Assembly: GCA_951799445.1 (NCBI GenBank)
Contig: OX637287.1
Location: 39,709,724-39,773,723 of the forward strand
Source of the DNA: Pseudisothecium myosuroides
Lineage: Eukaryota > Streptophyta > Bryopsida > Hypnales > Lembophyllaceae
DNA: 64,000 bases
Direction of reading: 5' to 3'
In this document: positions 22,019 through 36,072 of the stretch, piece by piece
How the letters are laid out: the number at the start of each line of letters is the position of its first letter
Numbering within the stretch: position 1 is the first letter of the stretch
Program-made: the position numbers and the translations under genes
Notes under the pieces: model-generated
Databases searched by the model: none
What the model was told of the DNA's origin: nothing
Seen by the model: only the letters and a program-made list of their open reading frames with translations

Positions 22019-22226
22019 AGGATGTTGTGGCCATTTTTTGGCCGATGAATGACAAAGAATCTTCCTATATAAGATAGAAGTACAAGTATTAATCTTCAAA
22101 TTTTTGTGTGAAAAGGGGAGGTATTGTAAAGTAGTTCCAATGAGTGATTTATGTCCTCAACAACGTTTTATGGTTAACCCTTATACGACTGGCATTTTAA
22201 CCATAAAATGTTTATTGAGGACATTT
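22019..22226 (+). mobile_element. Truncated second copy of the ~230 bp TTAA MITE, followed by a hairpin
   Basis: Directly after the TTAA of the preceding copy the sequence restarts the family interior (ggccgatgaatgacaaagaat, gtgtgaaaaggggagg, ccaatgagtga). It breaks off at about 22145. Then 22148-22226 forms an inverted repeat (ATGTCCTCAACAACGTTTTA..GGTTAA pairing with TTAACC..TAAAATGTTTATTGAGGACAT). The loop contains TTAACCCTTATACGAC, which resembles a fresh left terminus of the same family. Confidence 0.6.
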
Positions 22227-23480
22227 AAGCTTGTAGCGGATGGATGGATTTAATCCAATTTTTCTTGGAAGTTGTTTGAATATATTTTTTTTGTGAACAG
22301 TAATGCAAATTTCCTCATTACTGGTATTATTGAATTTTTTGAAGAAGAAGATGATTAATCCATGTGTATTTTGACCATTTCTTGCTATTTACTCTTGATG
22401 CAAATTTTAGCCATAAAATCATTTAAAAAAAATTGAGTCCAACTAATGAAACAAAGATTATCAAGTGTAATTTCTACTCCATTTGAAAAATTTGAAAAAT
22501 TCCTAAATCTCAATATTTTATAGCAATGTGAACTTTTGGGCTAATAACCATGGTTTGTTAATTTTTTTATTTTAAAGTGCCATGATAACTTTGGATTATT
22601 CCATGGTGTTGTATACTATAATATACATCAACAGTATGGTGAAAATTTTAGATTTTTTGAATATATTATTTATTTTAGTATATGAATTTTTTTCATTTTT
22701 CACTTAAAAAATTCACAATAATTTCAAATTTACCCCTCAAAATTTGCAAATTTTGTGACTTGTATCAAACATGTGATTTCATCCTTGAAAAATAAATAAT
22801 TTTTTTTCATTCATATCTAGTTGCAAAATGGTAGCAAATAGAGTGATGGATAGTGAGGCTTGATATTAGTGGTCATAGATTATTGTATAACTAAAGTACA
22901 AGGTAAGGTTTAGAAACTATGCCTTTAATTTCTAAGTGCCTCAGGGGACCAAAAGTGTCTTCACATAGTGTTGGAAGTCTAATTCAAAGTGTTGCAACTT
23001 TTAAATTATGAGTTTTCAAAGAATTGAAATGAAAAATAGCCAAAAGTGATCCTAAAGTGTTGTGAATGGAGTCAATATGCTTTAGTCAAGAATCCAAAGG
23101 AATCAATTTTAAAACGTGATTAGAATTATATGCAATTTTTTTAAACATTTGGAAATGGCATAATTTGACCCTAGCACAAAACCAGACTTCTTCTAATCAA
23201 TTTATGCAACCTAAGGTAAACCATTCTATGGCAAACATAATGACTGGTTTGCCCTATTGGCATTGTTGAAAATTTCTAATTTTTTTTCCATATAAAGACA
23301 AATGTGAAAAATGGAAAGAGCAATTGAATTTTTTTTTGACAAAGTGTGTATGATTTTTTAATGAATTTTTGAAGTGTTCTATCCAACTAATCCAAAAGAG
23401 TCTTTAGACTATCCCAAAACCAATAGAAAATATATATATATATATATATTGGCCTTTTGCCTATCATAAGTTGGTTTACT
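22227..23480. other. Gene-free AT-rich spacer
   Basis: Homopolymer-rich AT sequence with a short (AT)n run near 23432-23449. No gene recognised. Confidence 0.45.
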
Positions 23481-24091
23481 TTAACCCCTAAAGGACAAAG
23501 CCTATAACCATGTAGTCAAACTTAAAGTTTGTCTCTTTATATTCTCCATTTCTTCTCTATTTATGAATGAAATTTTTTGGTTTTATTTTTCAGAGATGAA
23601 ATCACATATCCAATATTTTCCATAAAATTTTTAAATTTTCTTTGTAAATTTTCAAATTACTACAAACTTTTGAAGAAAAAATGAAAAAAAATTCATATCA
23701 AATACAAATCATGTTTTAAAAATCTAAAATTTTCAGAATAGAAGTAAATTATAATGTAGAACATTGTGATATAAAGAAAATTTCCGCATCACTCTATATT
23801 TAAAAAAGTGGTAATAGATCTTCAACTTCAAAATTTATTAAAATGCTTGTTTTAAGGAAATTTTTCAAAATTTCCAAATGGAATAGAACTTCTACTTTAG
23901 AAGCTTTAATTAGTTGGTTTTGCTCAAAGACAAACGAAATCTTTTTCAATGTCAAAATCAGGGTTTCAAAGTAAAAAGCTCAAAGTATTGAAGTACACTA
24001 GCTGGTGTACCTTTTTTTTCTAATAAATTACCCTATATAAAATTAAAAGAACAACCTAAAATGCCTTGAATTTGACTTAATGATGTGGATT
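23481..24091. other. Left terminus of a TTAA element and unassigned sequence
   Basis: TTAACCCCTAAAGGACAAAG at 23481 is the left terminus of the ~930 bp type. I could not find a matching right terminus or family interior, so this is a solo end, a diverged member or a chance survivor. Confidence 0.35.
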
Positions 24092-24271
24092 CAATAGACC
24101 CTCTTTAAACTGATAGGTTTGGAATAGGTGTGACAAAATTACATTAGGGAGGTTTATTTGCTTATAGAGGGTCCTTTTTAGTCATAACCTTTGTTATAGG
24201 GATGAGTCTCATAAGATTATCTTAGAAAGGTTTATTTGCTCATGGAAGGTGGATTTAGGGAGGTTTTATTG
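24092..24271. mobile_element. Degenerate pogo/Emigrant-like MITE
   Basis: Left CAATAGACCCTCTTTAAAC pairs with the right end (reverse complement CAATAAAACCTCCCTAAA). The right side is flanked by TA. Internal blocks ggtttatttgcttatagagg and ggtttatttgctcatgg echo the copy at 14940-15041. Confidence 0.4.
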
Positions 24272-24772
24272 TATACATGGGTTTTTTTTCCATTTAATTT
24301 AGGCAATATAGGAAGCGATAATCTCTGGAAGGATGAAGCTATTTACATCCTTAGAAATGGATGAAACTTGCAATTTGTGGATGAAATTTCATTTATTCAT
24401 CCAAAATGATGTACATTCATCCAAACTTGAGTGATACTGTCCCAAGATTTGATAGCAAACACGTGATTTCATCCACTAAAAAGCAAGAATATTTTGCCAA
24501 AAGATTCCCTGGAAAAATTAATTATCGCTTTTGAGCGAAAAATCACTCAAAAAACCCCTGCTGATTATATAGCATCATTAAAGTTGCACACAAAAAATTG
24601 GATGAAGATTATCCATTCTTCAATATGCACAAAGCTTGGTTGACCATCCCAAGGACACAAAAGGTGGAAGGATTCTATTACGGAGAATTAGAATCAAATT
24701 GAGTTGCAAAGCGAGAATGCCGAGGCATATCATAAGTTCACGGGACATCCCCAGTCGCCCCCAAACCCTAAA
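24272..24772. other. Spacer and proximal promoter of the mMDH gene
   Basis: AT-rich until about 24620, then GC-richer promoter or leader sequence leading to the MDH start codon. No separate gene recognised. The open frames at 24620-25120 (-) and 24636-24932 (+) are shadows of the MDH exon. Confidence 0.4.
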
Positions 24773-24780
24773 TCGACGTC
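24773..24780 (+). promoter_or_regulatory. Telo-box AAACCCTA upstream of mMDH
   Basis: AAACCCTA lies 107 bp before the MDH start codon. Telo-boxes are common near transcription starts of plant genes for mitochondrial and ribosomal functions. The functional role here is inferred from position only. Confidence 0.45.
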
Positions 24781-24886
24781 TCGCAAGCTCCCGTCGTCGC
24801 CATTCTTTTCTCATTCTCCCCATCTCCCCTTTCTTCCTGCCCATCCCCGTCTCCCGATCACCGAAGCTCGCCACAAGCTCATCACA

Positions 24887-27584
<2,698 letters not shown>

Positions 27585-27948
27585 AGGTGATAGTCCTGTG
27601 GTGTTTTGCTCCGTTAGTTTTGAAATGAGGACCGTTCATGTCCTGTTCTGGAATCGTTGAGCCCAGTTCTTTTACAGTTAATAATGCTTCTCCAAACCTT
27701 CTGTTGGACAGCAAGGTATTTTACGGATAGAATTGACAACACAGTTTTGATGATCAACAAGCTCTTTGTTACATGTGTTTCTGGTATGCAAATGTCCTGC
27801 CGTTCTGGCTGATTGTTCCTGGGTTGAGATGCTACCTGAATAATCCAAGACTGACTCTAGTTTTCAGTATGGAGTTCTATCACAGGAGTTCTTGGTAATA
27901 TGACTGATTAGACTGTTGTTATGCCATCTTAAATCATACCCGGACCAC
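27585..27948. other. 3' flank of mMDH
   Basis: Presumed 3' UTR and spacer. No other feature recognised. Confidence 0.4.
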
Positions 27949-28133
27949 TTTAACCCTAGCACGATGCTACGGACCCAATGGATGACACAGAATCCTTCTA
28001 TGTAAGACACTAGAATTTTGTGTGAAAAGGGGAGGTTTGACCTTCAATGAGTGCTCTTGGGTTTTTTTAAGTAAAGATTCACACGGTACCAGAAAGGATG
28101 ATTTACACGGTGATCAGCCCGTCCTAGGGTTAA
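27949..28133 (+). mobile_element. TTAA-flanked MITE, ~230 bp family, internally shortened
   Basis: 185 bp with TTAA at 27949-27952 and 28130-28133. Termini are CCCTAGCACGATGC and GTCCTAGGG. The family blocks caatggatgacac, ttgtgtgaaaaggggagg, caatgagtgctctt and atttacacggtgatcagcccg are all present. About 45 bp are missing from the middle (the block with the cattcatcc motif). Confidence 0.75.
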
Positions 28134-28949
28134 AACCCTGACTCGGTATTAATAGTGGTGGTAACCCGAAGGACCCAACCCAGCTCATACTGTGTCTACC
28201 GCTTCGTTCGGACTTCAGGTTCAGACTCAGACTTCAGCTCTCCGATTCTGTTGATTAGAAATGTCCCGTCCCTCCCTTAATTCCACACTTTCGAAACAAG
28301 ACTTGGGTCAATATGGAAAAGTCGATGCCCCGTTGCAATTCCTGCGTTTTTCTCATGGCCTTGAACACGGCAGTGAGCCTTACGGTCAATGTTCCAACTT
28401 GATCCCAAGGCTCATTTGCTACCCTAACCTTTGCCTATTGTTGCCCTGGCGTAAATTGGATACACAACCGTCTGGGCCTACAACAAATTCACCGCTTCCA
28501 TCAAGGCTCCCTCCCTAGTGCTTGCCTTTCGGTTCATGGAATGCTTGACAATCGCCTGCCGAAATAGTTAACGGCAAAGAACGTCTCTAAAGCGTAATCT
28601 GTGTCATCAGTTGAACACACAACTGACTGACTGACTGTCCTCGGTAGCACCAATCCATATGTGTTGGCAAACCTTTCAGCACTCAATTATTCTACAGCTT
28701 ACACAAGAGAAAATTCCCGCATGGGATGAGTGTTCATGAAAATAGAAGTAAAACTAGCCGTCGCACATGATGACGTAGCTCTTTGAGCTGAGCCGAAATC
28801 AGACGAGCACTATCAAAACAAATCCAAATTAAAGTCCCTACAAATCAACTTGACATAAATCAACTCAGCCAATTGCACTCATCAAAGCCGTAATCCCAGA
28901 AAATATGAACAAACTCCAGACTGAAAAGGGAGCTAAAATGGTAACACTA
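28134..28949. other. Spacer between mMDH and the bZIP gene
   Basis: GC content is somewhat higher than in other spacers. An 85-codon plus-strand frame at 28261-28518 starts with ATG but matches nothing I recognise. The part near 28.7-28.95 kb is likely 3' UTR of the minus-strand bZIP gene. Confidence 0.4.
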
Positions 28950-30149
28950 CTAACCCCAATTGGCATCTTCAGTGGGACCAGAACACAAGTTCAAGTTGAA
29001 CGGTAAGGGGTGCACGGAGCTGAGGTTATGTGGCTCCAGGGGAAGTAGTTGGTGCCCAGACGTACCGTGATGCAGCATTTCCAGCTGATGCCTTAAATTG
29101 GTTGCATTTGACCTCAACCCTGAGTTTTCTTCATTCAACTGAACATATTGCTGAGAGGCCAGGCTGTAACGATTCACCAGGTGGGCATTCTCAGCTTGTA
29201 GATGAGCAATCTGTGACCGCAATTCATCCAGATGCTGTTGCTTGCGGAGCCGTGACCGTCGAGCTGATTCTCTGTTTGAAATCATCCGCTTCTGCCTCCT
29301 CTCGTTAATAATAGACTTGTCGTCATCAGACGTAAAATTGCTCTGGCCTTCTGGATTGTTCTTCCTCGGACTTGTATCCCCCTCTCTGTCGTTAACGTGT
29401 CCCGGAGTTTCTCCACAAGAGTCCCGAGATAATCCTGACAATTCTGTTTGATTCAAATTAAGTCCCAACTGAGCTCCTGCACATGACGTCTTCAATAGCC
29501 ACCCGTCAACAATCTTCTCAGAATCTTGTCACACGTACACTGCATAAAAGCCACACCAGCATTGATTTTGCACGAGGTCATTGCTCCGACGTTCAACTCA
29601 AATATTATATGAGTAGAGTACATTTCGGGGCACATACCTTACACAGGACAGCAGCCCCACTATGGAATCGATGGATAATAGATTCACACTTCCAATAGCT
29701 ACAGAAAGCATTCCGCCTTCAAATGATATGAGGTCCAAAAATTATCTTCAGAAGAATTTGAATTTAGGGTTTAGGGTCATGAGGCTAGAGATGAGGATCT
29801 ATTGAGTCCCATGCGGTGTAACTGATGCATTCTTGCTCCCCACGGATTCGGGATGTTTTGGAACCCCCAATAGATCGAAATTGGAAACAGAATCTGGCAT
29901 TAGAACCAGGGACATATACTCACCGCCAGGAGGGGATGAAGAAGCTTTCACCGCTGATCCGCTGTTTGAGACGGGACACAAGTTTGACAAAGACGCTTTC
30001 TCTCGTTCGTTACCTGTCCCCGCTCCCAAAGAGTGCATATCCAACCTGCCCATGGGCCCAAAGAGGTCATCCACAGACGGTGCTCGAGGCATACTTCCTC
30101 CATCTTCCTGCACCTTCTCTTCGCCCTTGGTCACCTCCATCGCCCCCAT
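28950..30149 (-). CDS. bZIP transcription factor (group S/C-like)
   Basis: Two-exon model on the minus strand: 30149-29924 and 29524-28950, 266 residues. The donor GTGAGT is strong, the acceptor (..CAAG) is weaker. The second exon has a complete basic region, NERRQKRMISNRESARRSRL (residues about 149-168) with the invariant N-x7-R (Asn159, Arg167). A leucine zipper of heptads follows (HLDELRSQ..AENAHLV..YVQLNEEN..LRSNATNLRHQLEML). The long regular zipper with NRESARRSR is typical of plant group S/C bZIPs that bind ACGT-core DNA as dimers in the nucleus. The first exon (residues 1-75) is Ser/Gly-rich with MPRAPSVDDLFG and no domain I recognise. An in-frame stop lies upstream of the ATG at 30149. 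A 61 bp open block with its own GTATGT donor lies inside the intron (near 29638-29700), but its phase does not fit, so an alternative exon or transcript is possible. A further donor at 30548 suggests a spliced 5' leader. Confidence 0.8.
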
Positions 30150-32342
30150 GGAAAGTCAGACTATGGCCACTACCTTCAAAGTTGTACTCGCTATACTAGA
30201 GTGAACAGGAACTGGATCGACTCTGCACTGACGAAGAGCCTATCAGTCAGTCTTTAGGTCATGGAATCATGGTAACGCAAAGAAAATAAGGTGTGACCTG
30301 TCATACTATCTATCACTTACAGTAATCTCCAAAACATACAAGAGTAAAAAAAAAAAATGAAGAAGAAGAAAAAGAATCGGACATATTATCATGTTTGCAA
30401 GTTTTAAAATTGACAAAGAGTGATAAACAAGCTTGGAGGGGGCATATTTGCAATTACACATATTATAACCATGCTTGATTGGTGGATGCCAATTACACGA
30501 CCTAAATTAGATAAGTTTAGATTTCCAAAGTTGTAATTCAAACCTTACCTGACAAGTGGTTCAAATTTGCGGTCCCATCAACGATCTTCATTCATAATCT
30601 GCAGAACCCTATTTTCAGATTAGATACTAACAATAAAGCTTCATAAGTTGATAAGATCCCGCTAGCCCTGAAGTAAAAACAGAAAACCAACAAAATGAAA
30701 AATGAAAAACAAAGAGATCACTATCAGCCCCCTGTTACATAGCTACAATTTCTTAAAGGTCTCCCAAAGAAATATACAAACCATGCATAATCTGGTATAT
30801 TCTAAGAGACCTTACCCTAAAATTGGACAAATTGAGCAATGTGGCGAAGAACCAAACCAAGAAATTACTATATGTCAATCTCGTACTGGCATGTCCAATC
30901 TCGAAGGGCTATCAATTAGGGAAAACGCTCACACATCAAACAGGTTTCTTTGACTGCGAGAAGTTTTTTCACAACAACCACCTCCGGGTACACTGACGAT
31001 GAGACATATCAATCAAAAGACTCCAGATACCATCAAGCTTTGACATCCACAATTCTTCTAGACCCTGAAAAAACAAAAGGCAACGAAGAAACGTCACCAA
31101 CTAAAAACCTGCGACAATGTCGTTCCTCGAGACTGATTGCTAAACCAACAAACCCGCCACAGCCTGATTGCTACTGGGACTATGTGATGTGTTTAAATTG
31201 GTTCTTTTGTAGCATTCCCGATTGGGATTTATATCGTGATATAGCGACGGAGTTGCATTGCATGATTTTCTGTTGCGGTTTTGTATCCAACCAAACGCGA
31301 TCGCAATCATCACCACAACAAATAACAAATCCCTAACACCTCCTCCCCTCTCCCCCTCTCCACCTCCCCTACCGATCCAATCCCAACCAGACAGACAGCA
31401 CAACCTCCACCCCAATTCGCAATCCAACACGCGCAACCACATAACCTCCTCAAACTCCCATCTTGAAATTCAAAAAGAATCCACTCCACACAAAACCGCT
31501 CCACAGAAAACGCCCAATTGTGAAATGTTCCTCTGCCTGTCCCGAGGCTTGTTTGCATCCTCTGGTACCGGTTTGTACACTCCTTTCTCCCAAGCATTGC
31601 GATTTCGTCCGTTTTGTCTCTAAAAACAAAACAAAAAATGACAAGAAAACAAGAAAAACGAGGCGCCAATAGAGACCCAACAACTCACCGGCCGTGGAAG
31701 AGTTCTCCAACCAAGCTAGCAAGCAAGCAGGCGGCCATTCCACGCCCCAAACTGGTGCCCCAGCTCAGCCCCAAGCTGCTTCCCGAGGCCAGGCCAAGGA
31801 GGAAGTGTCACTTAGCTGGCGATGGCGAGCCAAGGCAACAACAACGAGGAGGCCAGGGAGCGTCCGGTAGCGTGAGGGAGCGTCAGTTTAGCGTGGCGTG
31901 CGAGCTGTTGGACGGCGACTCGACTGCCTGAAACGAAGACGGCAAGGCAAGGCAAGGCCAGGCCAGGCCAAGCGCAAGGAAGGCAAGGGGATGTGATGAG
32001 TCAGAGCTGACACTTTGGTTGTACGCGTGGTGAAGAGAACGGAAGTGGATGAGGCCGAGCGCCCGCCGCAGTCAGTCAAGCCAGCTGAGAAAGGAAGGAA
32101 GGAAGGACCGAAAGGACCCACCCACGTCCCACGCAGGCAGGCAGCATCATCCTCCCTCCCTTCAGTTGCGGATAAGTTGGCAACATTCTACCTTTGGGAC
32201 TTGCACTGCAGTTTCTTATTTAGGATGGGGCAGCATTTTGAGGCAGGGGAACAGGTTGGGAAAAGGGCCCTTTTTCACTGACCTTGTTTTTTGCTTTTTG
32301 GCGGTGGGAACTGGGAACCAAGTGCATTGTTCACTTGCTTTA
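30150..32342 (-). promoter_or_regulatory. Probable promoter / 5' leader region of the bZIP gene, GC-rich block
   Basis: A good minus-strand splice donor (CAG|GTAAGG) at 30549/30548 suggests a 5' UTR intron ending just before the ATG at 30149. 31140-32280 is markedly GC-richer than its surroundings and full of Ala/Pro/Arg-coding chance frames on both strands, as in plant promoter and leader regions. No protein frame here is convincing. Confidence 0.35.
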
Positions 32343-32570
32343 TTAACCCTTGAACGACGCGGAGGACGTTTGGAGGCCGATGAATGACAAGAGAATCTCC
32401 TGTGTAGGACAGAAGTGCAACTATTCATCCCCAAATTTTGTGGGGAAAGGGAAGATAATCTACAGTAGTTTGACTTCCAATGAGTGCTTTTGCATTATTT
32501 TAATCCAACAATCCACACGGTGACAAAACAGATGATTTCCATGGTTATGAGCCCGTCGTTTAAGGGTTAA
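32343..32570 (+). mobile_element. TTAA-flanked MITE, ~230 bp family, reference-quality copy
   Basis: 228 bp with intact TTAA at 32343-32346 and 32567-32570. Termini CCCTTGAACGACG and CGTCGTTTAAGGG form a 13 bp inverted repeat with one mismatch. This is the best-preserved member in the window. No coding capacity. Confidence 0.85.
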
Positions 32571-33214
32571 GTTAGTTGGGCTCTGGGACACCCGGCAGCT
32601 CTACTAAAAAACGCAGGATTGGAGGGAGCAGCACCTAAAAGAGGGACACTTTTGGTCGAGGCCCACACCGGCCTAAACTGAAAGCAGTGCAATTTGGATT
32701 GGAAAATCTTCGTCAGAAGCTGAATTATTACGCCAATTCCGAGATGTAGGATTACACTAGTTGCCAGAGTCAAACTAAAAGTAAAAGACATGAATGCCAC
32801 GTAGGAATGACGAAATTGGCGAATGGCATGGTTGCAGGTTCGGTACCTCACGGCGACAAGTTGTGTTTATCTGGCGTGAAATCAGCCTCTCTACCTGACG
32901 GAAACCCCTTACAGTGTGTTGTTCAATACACTTGTGTCAAATAAATAAATGAATGAATGAAAATAAAAGTAATTTTCTAATTTTCTAACTCATAAAAAAC
33001 TTTGAGATTCAATAACTTTCAGGATCCATGTAGGTTCAAATGCCACGGAACAAAGCCCATGCACCCCTCCTTGCCAAGGACTTTTTGACCATACAATGAG
33101 CACACAACCAAGGGATGCACAGTCCAGGAGATTTCAATGTAACAAAGCCTTTCTAGAACATCCTTGATAATTCAAGGCACAAATCTTATTCATTTTATTT
33201 TGGCTCATCTTTTA
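32571..33214. other. Spacer with one copy of the ~250 bp tandem-array unit
   Basis: About 32960-33150 matches the unit tandemly repeated at 3437-4440 (landmarks agtaattttctaatttt, aactttgagattcaataact, caaagcccatgca, gatgcacagtccaggaga). This shows that the array unit also occurs dispersed. The rest is unassigned. Confidence 0.6.
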
Positions 33215-33444
33215 TTAACCCTTAAAGAACGGACTAGTGACCGTGGAAATCATCCGTTTGAATACCGTAAGAATCATTGCCTTCAAAAAAATGGAAAAGC
33301 ACTCATTAGAAGTCAACCTACTGTAGAAGACCTTCCTTTTTCACAACAATCTTCAGAGGATGAATAGTTGTACTTCTGTCTACATGCAAAGATTCTCTAT
33401 CATTCATCGGACACCAAACATCCGCCACGTTGTTCAAGGATTAA
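33215..33444 (-). mobile_element. TTAA-flanked MITE, ~230 bp family, opposite orientation
   Basis: 230 bp, TTAA at 33215-33218 and 33441-33444. The interior is the reverse complement of the copy at 32343 (e.g. aaaagcactcattagaagtc, ggatgaatagttg, attctctatcattcatcgg). Confidence 0.8.
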
Positions 33445-33883
33445 GTTTGTTTCAATCAACATTACTGTCAAATGAGTTTTGTAATCCGGTTGTGTGTGAA
33501 TCCAAGATATTTATCTTTGAAATAGCTTGCAAGTGACTTTTGGACTTTCAAGTGTTTCAAAATCTCTAGCACATACAAGAGATATAGAAAATCTGATTTT
33601 TTCTAGTTACAAGTTGGTCATGAATTTATCCAGTATCCAAATCCCAAGCCAAGTCTAAATCAGAAACCAACATGTATTTTGCCATATTTTTACCAACTCA
33701 AAAGCTAAATTGTAGCTATACACACCTAAGGGAGTGTAATCAATTCATTGTTTTAAACAACCACATCTTTTTAAGCCAAGTATCAAACCATGACAAGCAA
33801 TTTTTCAATCAGCATGATCGATACACTTTCATGTAATCAACAAAATGGAATGCAAATAATCAATTATCGGACTTATCTTTGCA

Positions 33884-34072
33884 GAGGCCCTTTTGGAAAA
33901 GGCTGGTCCATCTAAAGAAGATTTGAAACTAAAGAGACCTATGACATTTGGAGATGGAAAGAAAATTGAAGATGTACTTAGTGAGATGCCTAGAGCAAAA
34001 GACATCTCTAATGCACTCGGATCCCGAACTTGTAGGGAAAAGAGGTATTTGGATTTAGCAAAAAAAAATTAG
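33884..34072 (+). pseudogene. Orphan coding-like frame (62 codons), unrecognised
   Basis: After a pyrimidine-rich acceptor-like stretch (ttatctttgcag) an open frame runs EALLEKAGPSKEDLKLKRPM..FGDGKKIEDVLSEMPRAKDI..NALGSRT..EKRYLDLAKKN and ends in TAG. Its composition (Lys/Glu/Asp-rich, few Cys/Trp, no low complexity) looks like real protein, unlike the AT-rich noise around it. There is no ATG start and no upstream exon that I can find. It may be a terminal exon, a retrocopy fragment or a decayed gene. Family not recognised. Confidence 0.3.
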
Positions 34073-35200
34073 ATCTTCCAATTGATTCCGAAGTAGATCT
34101 CATCACCCCAACAAGGTTAACTTTGATTCTCTCATCCTTGAGTTGAAACTAGATTGGTCAATGCTAGACTGAAACTCAAGATTGCAGTTGAGGAGTTTAT
34201 CGTGGTCATGCCCCATATCCAATTTGTAGTGGAAATGAATAAATCGAAATGATACATCGAAATGGCCAATAGCAAGAATTTTACACAAGTCGAGGAAATA
34301 GTGTCACATCATTCAGAAGTACACACAAGATAAATGCAAGCTATTGATTTCTACGCAAAAAAAACCCTTGCTGCCCCTACTTACAAAGGACATTAGCATG
34401 ATTATAAGTGCACAACAATTTAGACTGAGGATTTTAAATTTTGTGTAGATCAAATTGTACAATGTGTCATGGAACTTAGGTATTTTCATATTCATACCTA
34501 ATCCGAGATCCCCAAGATCTGGTCTATTCTTACCGCTACCATTTTTACTCTTACCAAAATCATCAAGACATGCAAATGAGCAACCTAGTTGATAGATATT
34601 AGCATGATATGAAATAGATACGTAATACCAATATATTATCTTCAAAATTCCCAAATCTAGTAACAAAATATCATATTCATATTCCAATATGTATTCCTTG
34701 CTACAATGAAAGAATATTTTATTATGTACATAATGTTCGACATCCTATAATATTTTCGTCGCATTCACCTTCCTCTCAACCTTAGAATTGCCTCTAAATT
34801 ACTTATACTCTCACTTGATCAGCCCACATTAGGACAACCTCTCAAAACGTGATATAAATTTCAAAACATGTGATACCATCAACTTGTCAAGCTTTTAAAT
34901 CTGAAATCCAGGGTCATGGGTCTTGTAGTAATAGGTCATGTTTTTCTAAATATAATAAATTTTGTTGAAAAAAATTAGTCTTTTAACTTTTTAACCAAAT
35001 AAATTCAGAAATTACATCATATTTTAAATTTCAAGACTTTAGGCTCACACAATCCCCACTCACCACTCATAGACTTATGCTCACATGCTCACATCCTAGC
35101 GTTGTTGCAATATAGCACCCCTTCTTCACAGCCAATAGGATAAGACCTTTGTAAAACCATGATCATTATTTGTGTAAAGTAAAAAGATGGATGTAAGGGA
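34073..35200. other. Gene-free spacer
   Basis: AT-rich. About 35040-35110 holds a fragment of the GTGAGC-terminated MITE seen at 6117. The 124-codon minus-strand frame at 34313-34687 shows no family features and is likely chance. Confidence 0.45.
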
Positions 35201-35633
35201 TTAATCCTCAAAGGACATTAGATTTCTATATTAAAACATACGTAGTACATTTTAAATTTTGATATTTTTCACATCTAGTAATATATGTCTAAAATTTAAT
35301 CTCATTTTTCGTAATTAAAATTTAAAAAAATAGAAATAACAATGGTGAACATTATGGTGTAATTGATGTATTTCTTGAGTTCATACGAAGTAAAATTTGA
35401 TAGAATAAGTTCAAAAGTGGCGTATTTTGAGCTTTCAGAATGCTATCTTCAGAGTGTCACAAAAATTATAATTTTAATAATTTTGAAAAAAAATAGAATG
35501 GAAACAAAGATTAGATTATTGGAGCTACATTTTTATAGTTAAGCTTAAAAAAATTTAAAGTAAAAAATTATGTGAAAATTCAAGTTTTGTCTTTCAAAAT
35601 GCTCTCGGGCTTGTAATGTCCTTTAAGGTTTAA
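35201..35633. mobile_element. TTAA-flanked element, 433 bp variant
   Basis: TTAA at 35201-35204 and 35630-35633. Inverted termini TCCTCAAAGGACATTA and (reverse complement of right) ACCTTAAAGGACATTA. The interior is AT-rich with no match that I can see to the other two TTAA families, but the AAAGGAC core of the terminus is shared with the ~930 bp family. Confidence 0.6.
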
Positions 35634-36072
35634 CATGTCTTTATACTTCCCAAAGTACATATTTAAATGTAAAATGGGGTCTTCCGCGTATTCTTTAGAA
35701 GGCCTTTTTAACTCTTAAATGACGGTGCGGAACTCCTTTAAAGATGCTTGTTGAAACTCTTTTAAAGATGCTTGTTGAAGGAAAGATGTGCATATGGATG
35801 TTCCCTACATGTCTCTGTAATTGAATTAAAAAAAAATTCACCATTAATTGTTTTCAATAAAATACTATATAAAACCATGAAAATTGACTTTAAAAATTCA
35901 CCAAAAATGGAGTTTTGTTATTTTGAAGTTGAAATTTGGTATGCATGATCAGCAATACATAGGAATGCAATGATGCAAGAATTGCATTATTTTTTTGAAA
36001 AATAGTGTTTGAAAATGGGGGTGTTTGTGTGGGAACAAAGGGGGGCGACAAGACTTTTGTCCCCCCATTGTA
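35634..36072. other. Repeat fragments left of the foldback element
   Basis: TTAACTCTTAAATGACGG at 35708 resembles a left terminus of the ~230 bp TTAA family. About 35770-35970 is a copy of the right-arm sequence of the foldback element at 36073-36945. 36040-36066 is a 27 bp near-perfect inverted repeat (GGGGGGCGACAAG / CTTTTGTCCCCCC). Confidence 0.5.

Noticed and set aside
28261..28518. 85-codon ATG-started plus-strand frame between mMDH and bZIP
   Set aside because: No recognisable family or splice context. Cannot be supported as a gene.
29638..29700. 61 bp open block with GTATGT donor in the bZIP intron as a third exon
   Set aside because: Its end phase does not fit any acceptor of the following exon without a stop. 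Left as a possible alternative exon only.
31258..31931. Overlapping plus- and minus-strand frames of about 100-120 codons in the GC-rich block
   Set aside because: Low-complexity Pro/Ser/Arg composition, mutually overlapping, no domain. Treated as promoter or leader DNA.
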